NCBI RefSeq assembly: GCF_954871325.1
Contig: NC_088775.1
Location: 68,115,561-68,179,560 of the forward strand
Reading direction: 5' to 3'
Source of the DNA: Gordionus sp. m RMFG-2023
Lineage: Eukaryota > Nematomorpha > Gordioida > Chordodea > Parachordodidae
Length of the DNA stretch: 64,000 nt
The stretch's first letter is position 1. Each line of letters starts with the position of its first letter. Below the pieces are notes generated by a model. The model was given only the letters and a program-made list of their open reading frames with translations. It ran no database searches and had not been told where the DNA came from. Positions 26,201 through 39,020 of the stretch are shown here, piece by piece. The translations under genes and the position numbers were made by a program.

Positions 26201-29200
26201 GCAAATCATTATCCCAAAAAATATTTTAAAAATATCATGATTTAACCGATAACCGATTTGAAACCGAAATACTGTCTTGCTGGCGTTACACATAGAAAAT
26301 CTCTTCATTTTTGGTTTATACGTGTATATTTAGGTGGTAAACATTATCCTATAAAATATTTTGAAAATATTATGATTTGACCGAATGCCGAGTTAAAACC
26401 GACCAATTACTAAATATTCGATCAAACAAATTTGGTGTTAATATTATTTGGAAAATAATCATTTTTGGTTTATTTATCTATAAATACGTGCAAATCATTA
26501 TCCCAAAAAATATTTAAAAAATATCGTGATTTGACCGATAACCGATTTGAAACCGAAATACGGTCTTGCTGGCGTTATACATAGAAAATTCTTCATTTTT
26601 GGTTTATACGTGAACAATAACGTTTTAAGCATTATCCTAATTTATTTTTTGAAAATATTATGATTTGACCGAATAACGAGCTCAAAACCGACTACTTACT
26701 AAATATTCGATCTACCAAATTTGGTAGTAATATTATTTGATAAATGTCCATTTATGGTTAATTTATCTATAAATACGTGCAAATCATTATCCCAAAAAAT
26801 ATTTAAAAAATATCGTGATTTGACCGATAACCGATTTGAAACCGAAATACTGTCTTGTTGGCGTTATACATAGAAAATTCTTCATTTTTGGTTTATACGT
26901 GAACAATAACGTGTTAAGCATTATCCTAATTCATATTTTGAAAATATTATGATTTGACCGAATGGCGAGCTCAAAACCGACCACTTACTATATATTCGAT
27001 CTACCAAATTTGGTACTAATATTATTTGGAAAATGTTCATTTTTGGTTAATTTATCTATAAATACGTGAAAATCATTATCCCAAAAAATATTTTAAAAAT
27101 ATCGTGATTTGACCGATAACCGATTTGAAACCGATATACTGACTTGCTGGCGTTATACATAGAAAATCTCTTCATTTTTGGTTTATACGTGTATATTTAG
27201 GTGGTAAACATTATCCTAAAAAATATTTTGAAAATATTATGATTTGACCGAATGCCGAGCTTAAAACCGACCAATTACTAAATATTCGATCGAACAAATT
27301 TGGTGTTAATATTATTTGGAAAATAATCATTTTTGGTTTATTTATCTATAAATACGTGCAAATCATTATCCCAAAAAATATTTTAAAAATATCGTGATTT
27401 CACAGAAAATCGATTTGAAACCGGCCCAAGGACTAAATACTATCTTGCTGGCGTTATACATTAAAAAATCTTTATTTTTGGTTTATACGTGAACAATAAC
27501 GTTTTAAGCATTATCCTAATTAATTTTTTGAAAATATTATGATTTGACCGAATAACGAGCTCAAAACCGACCACTTACTAAATATTCGATCTACCAAATT
27601 TGGTAGTAATATTATTTGATAAATGTCCATTTTTGGTTAATTTATCTATAAATACGTGCAAATCATTATCCCAAAAAATATTTAAAAAATATCGTGATTT
27701 GACCGATAACCGATTTGAAACCGAAATAATGTCTTGCTGGCGTTATACATAGAAAATTCTTCATTTTTGGTTTATACGTGAACAATAACGTGTTAAGCAT
27801 TATCCTAATTAATATTTTGAAAATATTATGATTTGACCGAATGGCGAGCTCAAAACCGACCACTTACTATATATTCGATCTACCAAATTTGGTACTAATA
27901 TTATTTGGAAAATGTTCATTTTTGGTTAATTTATCTATAAATACGTGAAAAGCATTATCCCAAAAAATATTTTAAAAATATAGTGATTTGACCGATAACC
28001 GATTTGAAACCGATATACTGTCTTGCCTTCGTTATACATAGAAAATCTCTTCATTTTTGGTTTATGAGTGTATATTTAGGTGGTAAACATTTTCCTTGAC
28101 CGAATGCCGAGCTTAAAACCGACCATTACTAAATATTCGATCGACCAAATTTGGTGTTAATATTATTTGGAAAAGAATCATTTTTGGTTTATTTATCTAT
28201 AAATACGTGCAAATCATTATCCCAAAAAATATTTTAAAAATATCATGATTTAACCGATAACCGATTTGAAACCGAAATACTGTCTTGCTGGCGTTACACA
28301 TAGAAAATCTCTTCATTTTTGGTTTATACGTGTATATTTAGGTGGTAAACATTATCCTATAAAATATTTTGAAAATATTATGATTTGACCGAATGCCGAG
28401 TTAAAACCGACCAATTACTAAATATTCGATCAAACAAATTTGGTGTTAATATTATTTGGAAAATAATCATTTTTGGTTTATTTATCTATAAATACGTGCA
28501 AATCATTATCCCAAAAAATATTTGAAAAATATCGTGATTTGACCGATAACCGATTTGAAACCGAAATACGGTCTTGCTGGCGTTATACATAGAAAATTCT
28601 TCATTTTTGGTTTATACGTGAACAATAACGTTTTAAGCATTATCCTAATTTATTTTTTGAAAATATTATGATTTGACCGAATAACGAGCTCAAAACCGAC
28701 TACTTACTAAATATTCGATCTACCAAATTTGGTAGTAATATTATTTGATAAATGTCCATTTATGGTTAATTTATCTATAAATACGTGCAAATCATTATCC
28801 CAAAAAATATTTAAAAAATATCGTGATTTGACCGATAACCGATTTGAAACCGAAATACTGTCTTGTTGGCGTTATACATAGAAAATTCTTCATTTTTGGT
28901 TTATACGTGAACAATAACGTGTTAAGCATTATCCTAATTCATATTTTGAAAATATTATGATTTGACCGAATGGCGAGCTCAAAACCGACCACTTACTATA
29001 TATTCGATCTACCAAATTTGGTACTAATATTATTTGGAAAATGTTCATTTTTGGTTAATTTATCTATAAATACGTGAAAATCATTATCCCAAAAAATATT
29101 TTAAAAATATCGTGATTTGACCGATAACCGATTTGAAACCGATATACTGACTTGCTGGCGTTATACATAGAAAATCTCTTCATTTTTGGTTTATACGTGT

Positions 29201-29870
29201 ATATTTAGGTGGTAAACATTATCCTAAAAAATATTTTGAAAATATTATGATTTGACCGAATGCCGAGCTTAAAACCGACCAATTACTAAATATTCGATCG
29301 ATCGAACAAATTTGGTGTTAATATTATTTGGAAAATAATCATTTTTGGTTTATTTATCTATAAATACGTGCAAATCATTATCCCAAAAAATATTTTAAAA
29401 ATATCGTGATTTCACAGAAAATCGATTTGAAACCGGCCCAAGGACTAAATACTATCTTGCTGGCGTTATACATTAAAAAATCTTTATTTTTGGTTTATAC
29501 GTGAACAATAACGTTTTAAGCATTATCCTAATTAATTTTTTGAAAATAATATGATTTGACCGAATAATGAGCTCAAAACCGACCACTTACTAAATATTCG
29601 ATCTACCAAATTTGGTAGTAATATTATTTAATAAATGTCCATTTTTGGTTAATTTATCTATAAATACGTGCAAATCATTATCCCAAAAAATATTTAAAAA
29701 ATATCGTGATTTGACCGATAACCGATTTGAAACCGATATACTGACTTGCTGGCGTAATACATAGAAAATCTCTTCATTTTTGGTTTATACGTGTATATTT
29801 AGATGGTAAACATTATCCTAAAAAATATTTTGAAAATATTATGATTTGACCGAATGCCGAGCTTAAAACC
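20240..29870. repeat. Satellite sub-block: 4348-bp and 2008-bp copied segments
   Basis: A monomer with an internal deletion (AACATTTTCCTTGACCGAAT) occurs at about 21731, 26079 and 28087, that is, 4348 and then 2008 bases apart. The flanking monomers share further private variants in all three copies, such as GTCTTGCCTTCGTTATAC and GGCGTTACACATAG. So a segment of about 15 monomers was copied, and then a seven-monomer part was copied again. Confidence 0.85.
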
Positions 29871-32536
29871 GACCATTACTAAATATTCGATCGACCAAAT
29901 TTGGTGTTAATATTATTTAGAAAATAATCATTTTTGGTTTATTTATCTATAAATACGTGCAAATCATTATCCCAAAAAATATTTTAAAAATATCGTGATT
30001 TCACAGAAAATCGATTTGAAACCGGCCCAAGGACTAAATACTATCTTGCTGCCGTTATACATTAAAAAATCTTTATTTTTGGTTTATACGTGAACAATAA
30101 CGTTTTAAGCATTATCCTAATTAATTTTTTGAAAATATGATGATTTGACCGAATAACGAGCTCAAAACCGACTACTTACTAAATATTCGATCTACCAAAT
30201 TTGGTAGTAATATTATTTGATAAATGTCCATTTTTGGTTAATTTATCTATAAATACGTGCAAATCATTATCCCAAAAAATATTTAAAAAATATCGTGATT
30301 TGACCGATAACCGATTTGAAACCGAAATACGGTCTTGCTGGCGTTATACATAGAAAATTCTTCATTTTTGGTTTATACGTGAACAATAACGTGTTAAGCA
30401 TTATCCTAATTAATTTTTTGAAAATATTATGATTTGACCGAATGGCGAGCTCAAAACCGACCACTTACTATATATTCGATCTACCAAATTTGGTACTAAT
30501 ATTATTTGGAAAATGTCCATTTTTGGTTAATTTATCTATAAATACGTGCAAATCATTATCCTAAAAAATATTTTAAAAATATCGTGATTTGACTGATAAC
30601 CGATTTGAAACCGATATACTGACTTGCTGGCGTTATACATAGAAAATCTCTTCATTTTTGGTTTATGACGTGTATATTTTGGTGGTAAACATTATCCTAA
30701 AAAATATTTTGAAAATATTATGATTTGACCGAATGCCGAGCTTAAAACCGACCAATTACTAAATATTCGATCGAACAAATTTGGTGTTAATATTATTTGG
30801 AAAATAAGCATTTTTGGTTTATTTATCTATAAATACGTGCAAATCATTATCCCAAAAAATATTTTAAAAATATCGTGATTTCACAGAAAATCGATTTGAA
30901 ACCGGCCCAAGGACTAAATACTATCTTGCTGGCGTTATACATTAAAAAATCTTTATTTTTGGTTTATACGTGAACAATAACGTTTTAAGCATTATCCTAA
31001 TTAATTTTTTGAAAATATTATGATTTGACCGAATAACGAGCTCAAAACCGACTACTTACTAAATATTCGATCTACCAAATTTGGTAGTAATATTATTTGA
31101 TAAATGTCCATTTTTGGTTAATTTATCTATAAATACGTGCAAATCATTATCCCAAAAAATATTTAAAAAATATCGTGATTTGACCGATAACCGATTTGAA
31201 ACCTAAATACTGTCTTGCTGGCGTTATACATAGAAAATTCTTCATTTTTGGTTTATACGTGAACAATAACGTGTTAAGCATTATCCTAATTAATTTTTTG
31301 AAAATATTATGATTTGACCGAATGGCGAGCTCAAAACCGACCACTTACTATATATTCGATCTACCAAATTTGGTACTAATATTATTTGGAAAATGAATCA
31401 TTTTTGGTTTATTTATCTATAAATACGTGAAAATCATTATTCCAAAAAATATTTTTAAAATATGGTGATTTGACCGATAACCGATTTGAAACCGATATAC
31501 TGACTTGCTGGCGTTATACATAGAAAATCTCTTCATTTTTGGTTTATACGTGTATATTTAGGTGGTAAACATTATCCTAAAAAATATTTTGAAAATATTA
31601 TGATTTGACCGAATGCCGAGCTTAAAACCGACCATTACTAAATATTCGATCCACCAAATTTGGTGTTAATATTATTTGGAAAATAATCATTTTTGGTTTA
31701 TTTATCTATAAATACGTGCAAATCATTATCCCAAAAAATATTTTAAAAATATCATGATTTCACAGAAAATCGATTTGAAACCGGCCCAAGGACTAAATAC
31801 TATCTTGCTGGCGTTATACATTAAAAAATCTTTATTTTTGGTTTATACGTGAACAATAACGTTTTAAGCATTATCCTAATTAATTTTTTGAAAATATGAT
31901 GATTTGACCGAATAACGAGCTCAAAACCGACTACTTACTAAATATTCGATCTTCCAAATTTGGTAGTAATATTATTTGATAAATGTCCATTTTTGGTTAA
32001 TTTATCTATAAATACGTGCAAATCATTATCATAAAAAATATTTAAAAAATATCGTGATTTGACCGATAACCGATTTGAAACCGATATACTGACTTGCTGG
32101 CGTTATACATAGAAAATCTCTTCATTTTTGGTTTATACGTGTATATTTAGATGGTAAACATTATCCTAAAAAATATTTTGAAAATATTATGATTTGACCG
32201 AATGCCGAGCTTAAAACCGACCATTACTAAATATTCGATCGACCAAATTTGGTGTTAATATTATTTAGAAAATAATCATTTTTGGTTTATTTATCTATAA
32301 ATACGTGCAAATCATTATCCCAAAAAATATTTTAAAAATATCGTGATTTCACAGAAAATCGATTTGAAACCGGCCCAAGGACTAAATACTATCTTGCTGC
32401 CGTTATACATTAAAAAATCTTTATTTTTGGTTTATACGTGAACAATAACGTTTTAAGCATTATCCTAATTAATTTTTTGAAAATATGATGATTTGACCGA
32501 ATAACGAGCTCAAAACCGACTACTTACTAAATATTC
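29740..32536. repeat. Satellite sub-block: segment repeated at about 2348 bp
   Basis: The variants TATTATTTAGAAAATAATC (29911 and about 32259) and CTTGCTGCCGTTATAC (about 30045 and 32394) each recur about 2348 bases apart, roughly eight monomers. The second copy is cut by the array end at 32536. Confidence 0.75.
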
Positions 32537-32753
32537 CCATTTTTAAATGTAAAATTGAAGAATTGTGAAAATTACATTTACAAAAGTTATGCAATTTCTT
32601 AAAACTTGGAATTATTATTACATTTTAAAAAAAAATTTGCATCAATATTAAAAATTTCCGTTAGTTTCAGTTAACCAAATATGTTAACATTATTGTGTCT
32701 TTCTCCAAGAAGTATGCGAAAAAAAAAAAAAAACCTCTCTTTACTTTACCAAA
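32537..32753. other. Short AT-rich junction between satellite and pentanucleotide tract
   Basis: Unique-looking AT-rich sequence with an A run at about 32720-32733 and a T run that leads into the (TTTTA)n tract. No gene is seen. Confidence 0.5.
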
Positions 32754-33780
32754 ATTTTTTTTTTTTTTTTTTTTATTTATTTTATTTATTTTATTTTATT
32801 TTATTTTATTTTATTTTATTTTATTTTATTTTATTTTATTTTATTTTATTTTATTTTATTTTATTTTATTTTATTTTATTTTATTTTTATTTTATTTATT
32901 TATTTATTTTATTTTATTTTATTTTATTTTATTTTATTTTATTTTATTTTATTTTATTTTATTTTATTTTATTTTATTTTATTTTATTTTATTTTATTTT
33001 ATTTTATTTATTTTATTTATTTATTTTATTTTATTTTATTTTATTTTATTTATTTTATTTTATTTTATTTTATTTTATTTTATTTTATTTTATTTTATTT
33101 TATTTTATTTTATTTTATTTTATTTTATTTTATTTTATTTTATTTTATTTTATTTTATTTTATTTTATTTTATTTTATTTTATTTTATTTTATTTATTTT
33201 ATTTTATTTTATTTTATTTTATTTTATTTATTTTATTTTATTTTATTTTATTTTATTTTATTTTATTTTATTTTATTTTATTTTATTTTATTTTATTTTA
33301 TTTTATTTTATTTTATTTTATTTATTTTATTTTATTTTATTTTATTTTATTTTATTTTATTTTATTTTATTTTATTTTATTTATTTTATTTTATTTAATT
33401 TTATTTTATTTTATTTTATTTTATTTTATTTTATTTTATTTTATTTTATTTTATTTTATTTTATTTTATTTTATTTTATTTTATTTTATTTTATTTTATT
33501 TTATTTATTTTATTTTATTTTATTTTATTTTATTTTATTTTATTTTATTTTATTTTATTTTATTTTATTTATTTATTTTATTTTATTTTATTTTATTTTA
33601 TTTTATTTTATTTTATTTTATTTTATTTTATTTTATTTTATTTTATTTTATTTTATTTTATTTTATTTTATTTTATTTTATTTTATTTTATTTTATTATT
33701 TTATTTTATTTTATTTTATTTTATTTTATTTTATTTTATTTTATTTTATTTTATTTTATTTTATTTTATTTTATTTTATT
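32754..33780. repeat. (TTTTA)n pentanucleotide tract, about 1 kb
   Basis: Almost uninterrupted TTTTA units run for about 1 kb, with scattered shortened units (TTTA) and one TTATT step near 33696. It starts from a poly-T run. Such a tract probably grew by replication slippage, perhaps from the poly(A/T) tail of a retrosequence. Two overlapping open frames of about 375 residues (Phe/Ile/Leu/Tyr only) are artefacts of the repeat. Confidence 0.95.
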
Positions 33781-34340
33781 CTACAAATTTTTCATTTACG
33801 AATTATAGTTAAAAAATATATATATAAAAAAACCACAATATAATAAAAATGAATAAAAAATATGTATGTATAAAAGAGAATGAGATAAAAAAAATAATAA
33901 AATTTTTTTAAAAAAAGGGAACAAAATCACCTAGAGAAGATTGAATATACAAAAATTGGACCGGTTTTCCTGAAATCTACAAGAAGGCAAATCCTCTATT
34001 GAGGTCCCCTGAGATCTGCCTCATTTTTTTTCCTATAGTTTTGTGATGAAATTGAGAGCATCACTTCCGAACATGCCTAGGGTATTGGTAACATTGTATT
34101 AGTGAGGCAAGCATATTTGTTTTTTTTAGGATTTCGGCCTTTTCGATGGCAGAAAATGAGAGGTTGGACTTGGCAGCAAAATCGACAGTAAAAAAAAAAA
34201 AAAAAAAAAAAAAATTAGTCCAGGGAATGAGAGATATGCCATTGGGGCGTATGCCGTTTTCATTTGAGAGGTCCACTGGTTCGAGATTTTTATTAATATT
34301 GACGAAAAATGACGACATTCTTCCATGGCCAATTTATAGA
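33781..34340. other. Unassigned stretch containing a 23-25 base poly(A)
   Basis: The part from about 33930 to 34190 is less AT-rich and ends in a long poly(A) at 34190-34214, as the 3' end of a retrosequence would. I found no recognisable protein in it. The following 120 bases (TTAGTCCAGGGAATGAGAG onward) are also GC-richer and unassigned. GGTTCGAG at about 34278 resembles a tRNA B box, but there is no matching A box or tRNA fold. Confidence 0.35.
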
Positions 34341-34780
34341 CCATATTTTAAATATTATCTCAAAATAAAGAAAAACAAATCTCTGTTAGTAAAATGTTTG
34401 CCATGTCTACCAAAAAATATGCAAATTTCAGTTAGCATTACCAACTTGCAACATTGTAAAACATTTAAGGTTATAGATACTAAATAAATGCTTACAATTT
34501 TAATTTTAAGAGAAAACATCAAACACTCTTAATCCAAATAAAAAAGAGGAAGGAGAAAAAATCTATTAAAGAAAATATTGGACTAGGCTCATCGTCCATT
34601 GATTTTTTTTCTAAGAGACTTCAGACTTTAACACAAACCACTTTAGATGATTTAATAACTGATTTAATTATAGATAGCATTCAGCCATTTTCAATAAAAT
34701 CCTTCATTTATATAAATGATCAAAAATTAGCTCCACAAAAAAATATAATTTGCCGACAGAGTGGTTGTTACTAAAATCTA
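34341..34780 (+). pseudogene. hAT transposase N-terminal remnant
   Basis: Two pieces in different frames are readable. The first (about 34330-34487) has YFKYYLKIKKNKSLLVKCLP followed by C-L-P-K and a later N-L-x-H-C, like a worn BED-type zinc finger. The second (about 34530-34780) has SSSIDFFSKRLQTLTQTTLD then DLITDLIIDSIQPFSI. The phrase L-I-I-D-x-x-Q-P-F-S-I is typical of the region after the finger in hAT transposases. A frameshift and stops separate the pieces, and the catalytic part is absent. Confidence 0.6.
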
Positions 34781-34899
34781 ATAATTATTTATAATCATTT
34801 AATCATATATTATATTATTTCATTAATATATAATAATTATTTATATTAATCATATATTATATTAATATCTAAAAATCATTATTTTAGTTATATTTTGAT

Positions 34900-35140
34900 A
34901 AATGTGATATCGAGTCAATAAATATTTTAGATCATTTCATGAATTTTCGCAAATAGAATAACCTAATTTAGGTTTATTCAAACCTTATCTAAGAGTATAA
35001 TAAAAAAAGTATCTGTACATAGATACATTTAAAATTGTATCTGTAACAAGATAACTTTTTAGAATCTGTATCTAGATAAATTTTTAGACGATGTATCTAT
35101 ATCTAGATCTATTTAAAAAGTATCTTTTAACAACTCTGGT
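34900..35140. mobile_element. hAT right end (GTATC-rich)
   Basis: The inverted end AGAGTTGTTAAAAGATAC finishes at about 35136. Inside it are many GTATCT/AGATAC repeats (about 34995-35120), a pattern of subterminal transposase sites. It is probably the right end of the element whose N-terminal gene remnant lies at 34.3-34.8 kb. The left end was not located. Confidence 0.5.
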
Positions 35141-36010
35141 AGGTAGTTTATTCATATAAAATTAACAAATTATGACATATATTTTTTAAAATTTTTATGA
35201 TATTTAGAAAATGTAAAATTATAAAACAATGTCTTATTTTTTTTCCTGATAACATTTTGAATTAATTTCCTGGAGCTATGCACATTCCTATCAGAGTTCG
35301 ATCTGAGTCTGATTAGGGTTCTAGAATGAACTAATGAAGAGATAGGTGTAGGAGCAACCCAAACTGAATCAATCACTTCTTCTAGTTAGACCTTGATTTT
35401 AATTTGTTTGAGCTGAACTCCCCCCTAGATTTTAGTATAGCCATAGCCAGACTTGGATTTTGGCCAAGAATTAAAATAGTTGCTTTTATAAATAGTCTTA
35501 TTTTGCTTTTTAATGTTTATACAATTTTACTGGGTTTTAATGCTTTTACCATTTTACTTGTTTTTTAATGCCTTTATACTTATTTATTATAAATAAAAAA
35601 ATTTTATATAATATTTTTGCCCTTAATTTTTGTAATAGGGGCAATCAAGGGGTGAAAAAGGAAAAAGTAGAAAATAAAAAATAATTTGAAAGATTAATAA
35701 TTTTTTTAAATAACGACCTATTAGAAAAAATTAATAAAAAAAAATGAAAAATGAAATTTATTTTTATGAAAATATAATATAACCAAGGGTCTATAACGGC
35801 CTAAAGACCTTCAATATAATTTATGGGGGGAAACCCCACCTAATAGTGAGCCCCCCCCCCTCAATAAGAAAATCCTGGATACGTCTATTATGTTGGATCG
35901 AACATCTAAAAAGAATAGCTCGAATCGATTTGAACAAACATTCGAGAAAAAAATTATGACATTTCGATTGGAATAATAAGGGCGATGAAGAGTTCTTATG
36001 AATTAATTAT

Positions 36011-36051
<41 letters not shown>

Positions 36052-36642
36052 TATCTAGGACTCGCCTAATTCTTACTTATCTGTAAGGATCATTACTCGC
36101 CTAGCCTTTACTCTACCAGTCATTATATATGACAAATTACTTCTCATTCTAAAAATATATGTGATCAAAACATGATTCCGGTGCGTTCCCATATATTAGA
36201 AGAGGGCTTTAGCTTCCATTTTATAAAAAAAAATTTTAAAACAACTTCATACCGTGATATAAAAATATTTTAATTTTAATTCAAAATCAAAAACACATTT
36301 TATCATAAAAAATCGAAAATTAGCTTTTAAAATATTTTCTGGTCCAAATATATCCTATAGAATGTTATTTTCTAACATAATTTTCAAATGGAGGCATTAG
36401 GGGTTTTGGATCAAATCAAATAAGCTGACGTGATATACGACTATACCAAAACAAATTAAATTTAGTTTATAAATTATATTTTTATTTTACTTTGCTTTGT
36501 TATGTGTATATAATATTAAAATTTTTATCAAACTAAAATATTTAGTGGACATTAGAAAAAAATTGTCTCATACCTAGGTTTGTTTAAAATAATTTAATAG
36601 GTTGGTTTCATTCTTTATATATTATTATTTAACATATTTTTT
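35141..36642. other. AT-rich DNA with a hAT end at about 35886 and an (AT)n run
   Basis: A C run followed by AATAAGAAAATCCTGGATAC (35865-35884) is the right-hand end type of the G-run hAT family seen at 42.8 kb. A possible left end, ATAGCCAGACTTGGATTTT, is at about 35444. A (AT)n dinucleotide run covers about 36013-36048. No gene is present. Confidence 0.45.
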
Positions 36643-36990
36643 CAGAGATCTGCAGGCCTTTCTCGGAACGAGCCTAAAAATTGCATGGTTAAAGTTTCAA
36701 ATCCGGCTTTAAAATAAATTATAAGCTTGGGTGGTTGCGTCTAAAATATTTACCAGCGCTATTTAAATTTTAAAATCCCAGCCTAGCCGCCCATTAGCGG
36801 TAGTCGAAGTGGGTTAAAAATATATCTACTACTCTATTTGGTATCAATTAAATCGTAGATGCCTCGTGTTGGGTGAGGAGAGAGCTGCTACTATCATTCA
36901 GAGGGGTAACTTCAAGAAGGGCGTTGCTATAATTTTTTTAGGGGATTCTAGAGACCTGGCCTGATTGGAGGGAAACTATGCCCTGGATTG
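36643..36990. mobile_element. Possible decayed hAT MITE
   Basis: CAGAGATCTGCAGGCC at about 36645 resembles the terminus of the MITE at 46684 (TAGTGATCTGCATCGGGCC). The next 350 bases are GC-richer than their surroundings. No convincing inverted end or target duplication was found. Confidence 0.3.
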
Positions 36991-38900
36991 GATAAAGAAG
37001 ATACGATACAATTTCTTCCATAAAAAAAATACGTCGAACAAAATAGCAATAAATGTATATAAAAATATAATTTTATAATTTATATATGTATATATTATAT
37101 ATCTAATGAAGACAGATGGTTTGGCGTGCGTTTGTATAGGCATGAATGTGAAAGTTTGCATAATTTTTATATAAAATATTCCAAATTATTTATAATATTA
37201 TAGTGTTTGACATCTTTGGTTTTTTTGTTTGATGCAAATTTTTGAATAATATTAGAAAACAAAATATAAATTATTAAAATAATTTTAAATTATTTATTTA
37301 TTATTGATTTAGTTAAATATAATATTTACTATAACATTGATGGTGGTTTTGGCTACTTTATCTATCCAACGTTAGCGTGTGTTATAAGCGGTTGTACGAA
37401 ATTATTATATTACTTTTATAGTTGTAATTTTATTATTTTTATGTTGCTATGTTTAGCATTTTTAGAATAACATAATACGAATAAATTATATTGTTATGCT
37501 TTTTATTAGAATATTAATAATAATCACCTCTAAATTAAATAATAACAAAAAGATAAATAAAGCCATAAAATTTTTTACAAGTTTCTATCTAATTAATTAA
37601 ATACATAAAAATGGTTTTTAATTTTTTGATATAATTATAAAGAACTATGAAAATATATAATATTTTCTAAATTTTAGCGTCCTTTTATCAATTTAGTATA
37701 ATAAATAATAATGTCACTTAATCAAAATACAATTATAATATGCATATAGATATAATATTATAATTATAATGTGTTATATAATACCATCATATTTATATAA
37801 ATAATTAAGGGACAAGATTAAATTTTTTAAAAATAAATTACATAGAAGACGGGCTATAAATTTTACGTCACTAATTATAATAAATCCCAAAATAATAGTC
37901 AAATTAAAATTTAAAAAGAAAGAATATATTTATTCAGATTTTCTTCCAAAAATAATTCCAGTCATTTCACGTTTACGATATAAAAATAAAATATTTCCTA
38001 TTTCTTTCGGTCAACACACGATTGTCTAATGCATGTTGTGTCTGATTTTCCTCCAGTCATTTCGCGAATTGACTGATTACGTTATTTGATTGATTGTAGC
38101 ATACTATATTTTACAAATACTAACCGCTCTTGGGTGATCACTTTTTCATAGAGATTTCACCATATATTTTAAAGTAATTTTTAAATTTTATCAGAAATCT
38201 TAATGGTGGGCAGGCCATCATTTGTTTTTTAGGAATGCTTAACATACATATGCAACCTAAAAAAATATCAAATTATAATTTTTTATTAAATTATTGATTT
38301 GAGAAAATTTTAAAGAATTAATTAATAATTATAAAATATTATATGAATATATTAATGGACATATGTTAAATTGACCCATGTTCATATTATAAATTATCAT
38401 ATAATTTAATTCTGCTCATTCATTATTTGTGTAAGAAACATAATGTATAAATGTATAATAATTTTTCAAGAATTTAAAAAAAATGAATTTCAAATAAATT
38501 ATACAATCATATATAACTTTTTACAACTTGTCTAGTGAGAACCATTATATATACAATATGTTTTAATTCATAATCAAATTAGATAAGACGGGTGCTCATT
38601 AAAAAAAAACATTTCCATATAAAATAATAGAGAGAGATTGAAATTATAATAGGCAGAGGTTATAGTAAGTTTTGACTTTTTTTAGAAAATATAATTCATA
38701 TGTTTAGCGAAGGGGAAAGGGAGGGGGCACGCGGATGCTTCTCTTCTTCGAAAATTTGCTTGTAAATAATTGAGTAAATATTCCTAAAAAACTCTGAAAA
38801 TTGGTCAAAAATTTGAACTAGTTATACCTATATATTTCATAAATCTAGTGCAATACAATACACAATTAAATTTTAAAAAATGACTATATATTATTCACCT
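36991..38900. other. AT-rich stretch, no gene seen
   Basis: Long A/T runs, short (TA)n tracts and no coding signal on either strand. A purine-rich patch with GGGAGGGGGCACGCGG lies at about 38720. Confidence 0.5.
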
Positions 38901-39020
38901 AGTGGCATAGACAAAGGTTCCATAACGGCTTAAAATTTCTTTTTAAAAAAGAATATATTTTATGTTGTTTTAAATTAGATATTTACAGTGCCATAGGCAA
39001 GGGTGCCCCCCCCCCAATGG
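38901..39020. mobile_element. Two hAT-like ends of the G/C-run family
   Basis: TAGTGGCATAGACAAAGG at about 38901 and CAGTGCCATAGGCAAGGGTG followed by a C run at about 38980-39016 both resemble hAT termini of the CAGTGGCGTAGCC type. They have the same orientation, so one element may have landed in another. Other ends were not identified. Confidence 0.4.

Larger units (their letters stand above)
12918..32536. repeat. Satellite array, about 68 monomers of 289-301 bp with higher-order structure
   Basis: Each monomer is two related halves of about 155 bp and 134-145 bp. Both contain CATTTTTGGTT, CATTATCC, AAAAATATTTT and TGATTTGACCGA. Three monomer types can be told apart. Type A has GTGTATATTTAGGTGG, GCCGAGCTTAAAACC and CAAATTTGGTGTT. 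Type B has AACGTTTTAAGC and CTACCAAATTTGGTAG. Type C has AACGTGTTAAGC, GGCGAGCTC and TTTGGTACTAAT. A-B-C is the commonest order, giving a trimer of about 880 bp. Type A keeps 11-12 bp (GGCCCAAGGACTA region) that B and C lack. The array starts at TTGCTGGCG (12922) and stops abruptly mid-monomer at 32536. There are no genes: the repeated minus-strand frames beginning MVGFELAIRSNHNIF are just the satellite read in one frame. A centromeric or heterochromatic role is possible but unproven. Confidence 0.95.

Noticed and set aside
13160-31344. Eleven similar minus-strand frames of 60-72 residues starting MVGFEL
   Set aside because: They lie at the same place in repeated satellite monomers. Shared variants follow the copied blocks, and I see no sign of codon-level constraint.
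12918-32536. CENP-B box in the satellite
   Set aside because: The complement of the TTTGACCGAA part gives TTCGGTCAAATC, which fits the first part of the box, but the final CGGG is missing.
32754-33780. (TTTTA)n as telomeric repeat
   Set aside because: It does not match known animal telomere units (TTAGGG, TTAGG), has no G, and is internal.
32681-33843. Two overlapping + frames of 375 and 382 residues made of Phe, Ile, Leu and Tyr
   Set aside because: They are the (TTTTA)n tract read in frame; a pentamer without an in-frame stop gives this automatically.
34270-34290. tRNA or tRNA-derived SINE from the B-box-like GGTTCGAG
   Set aside because: There is no A box at the right distance and no cloverleaf.
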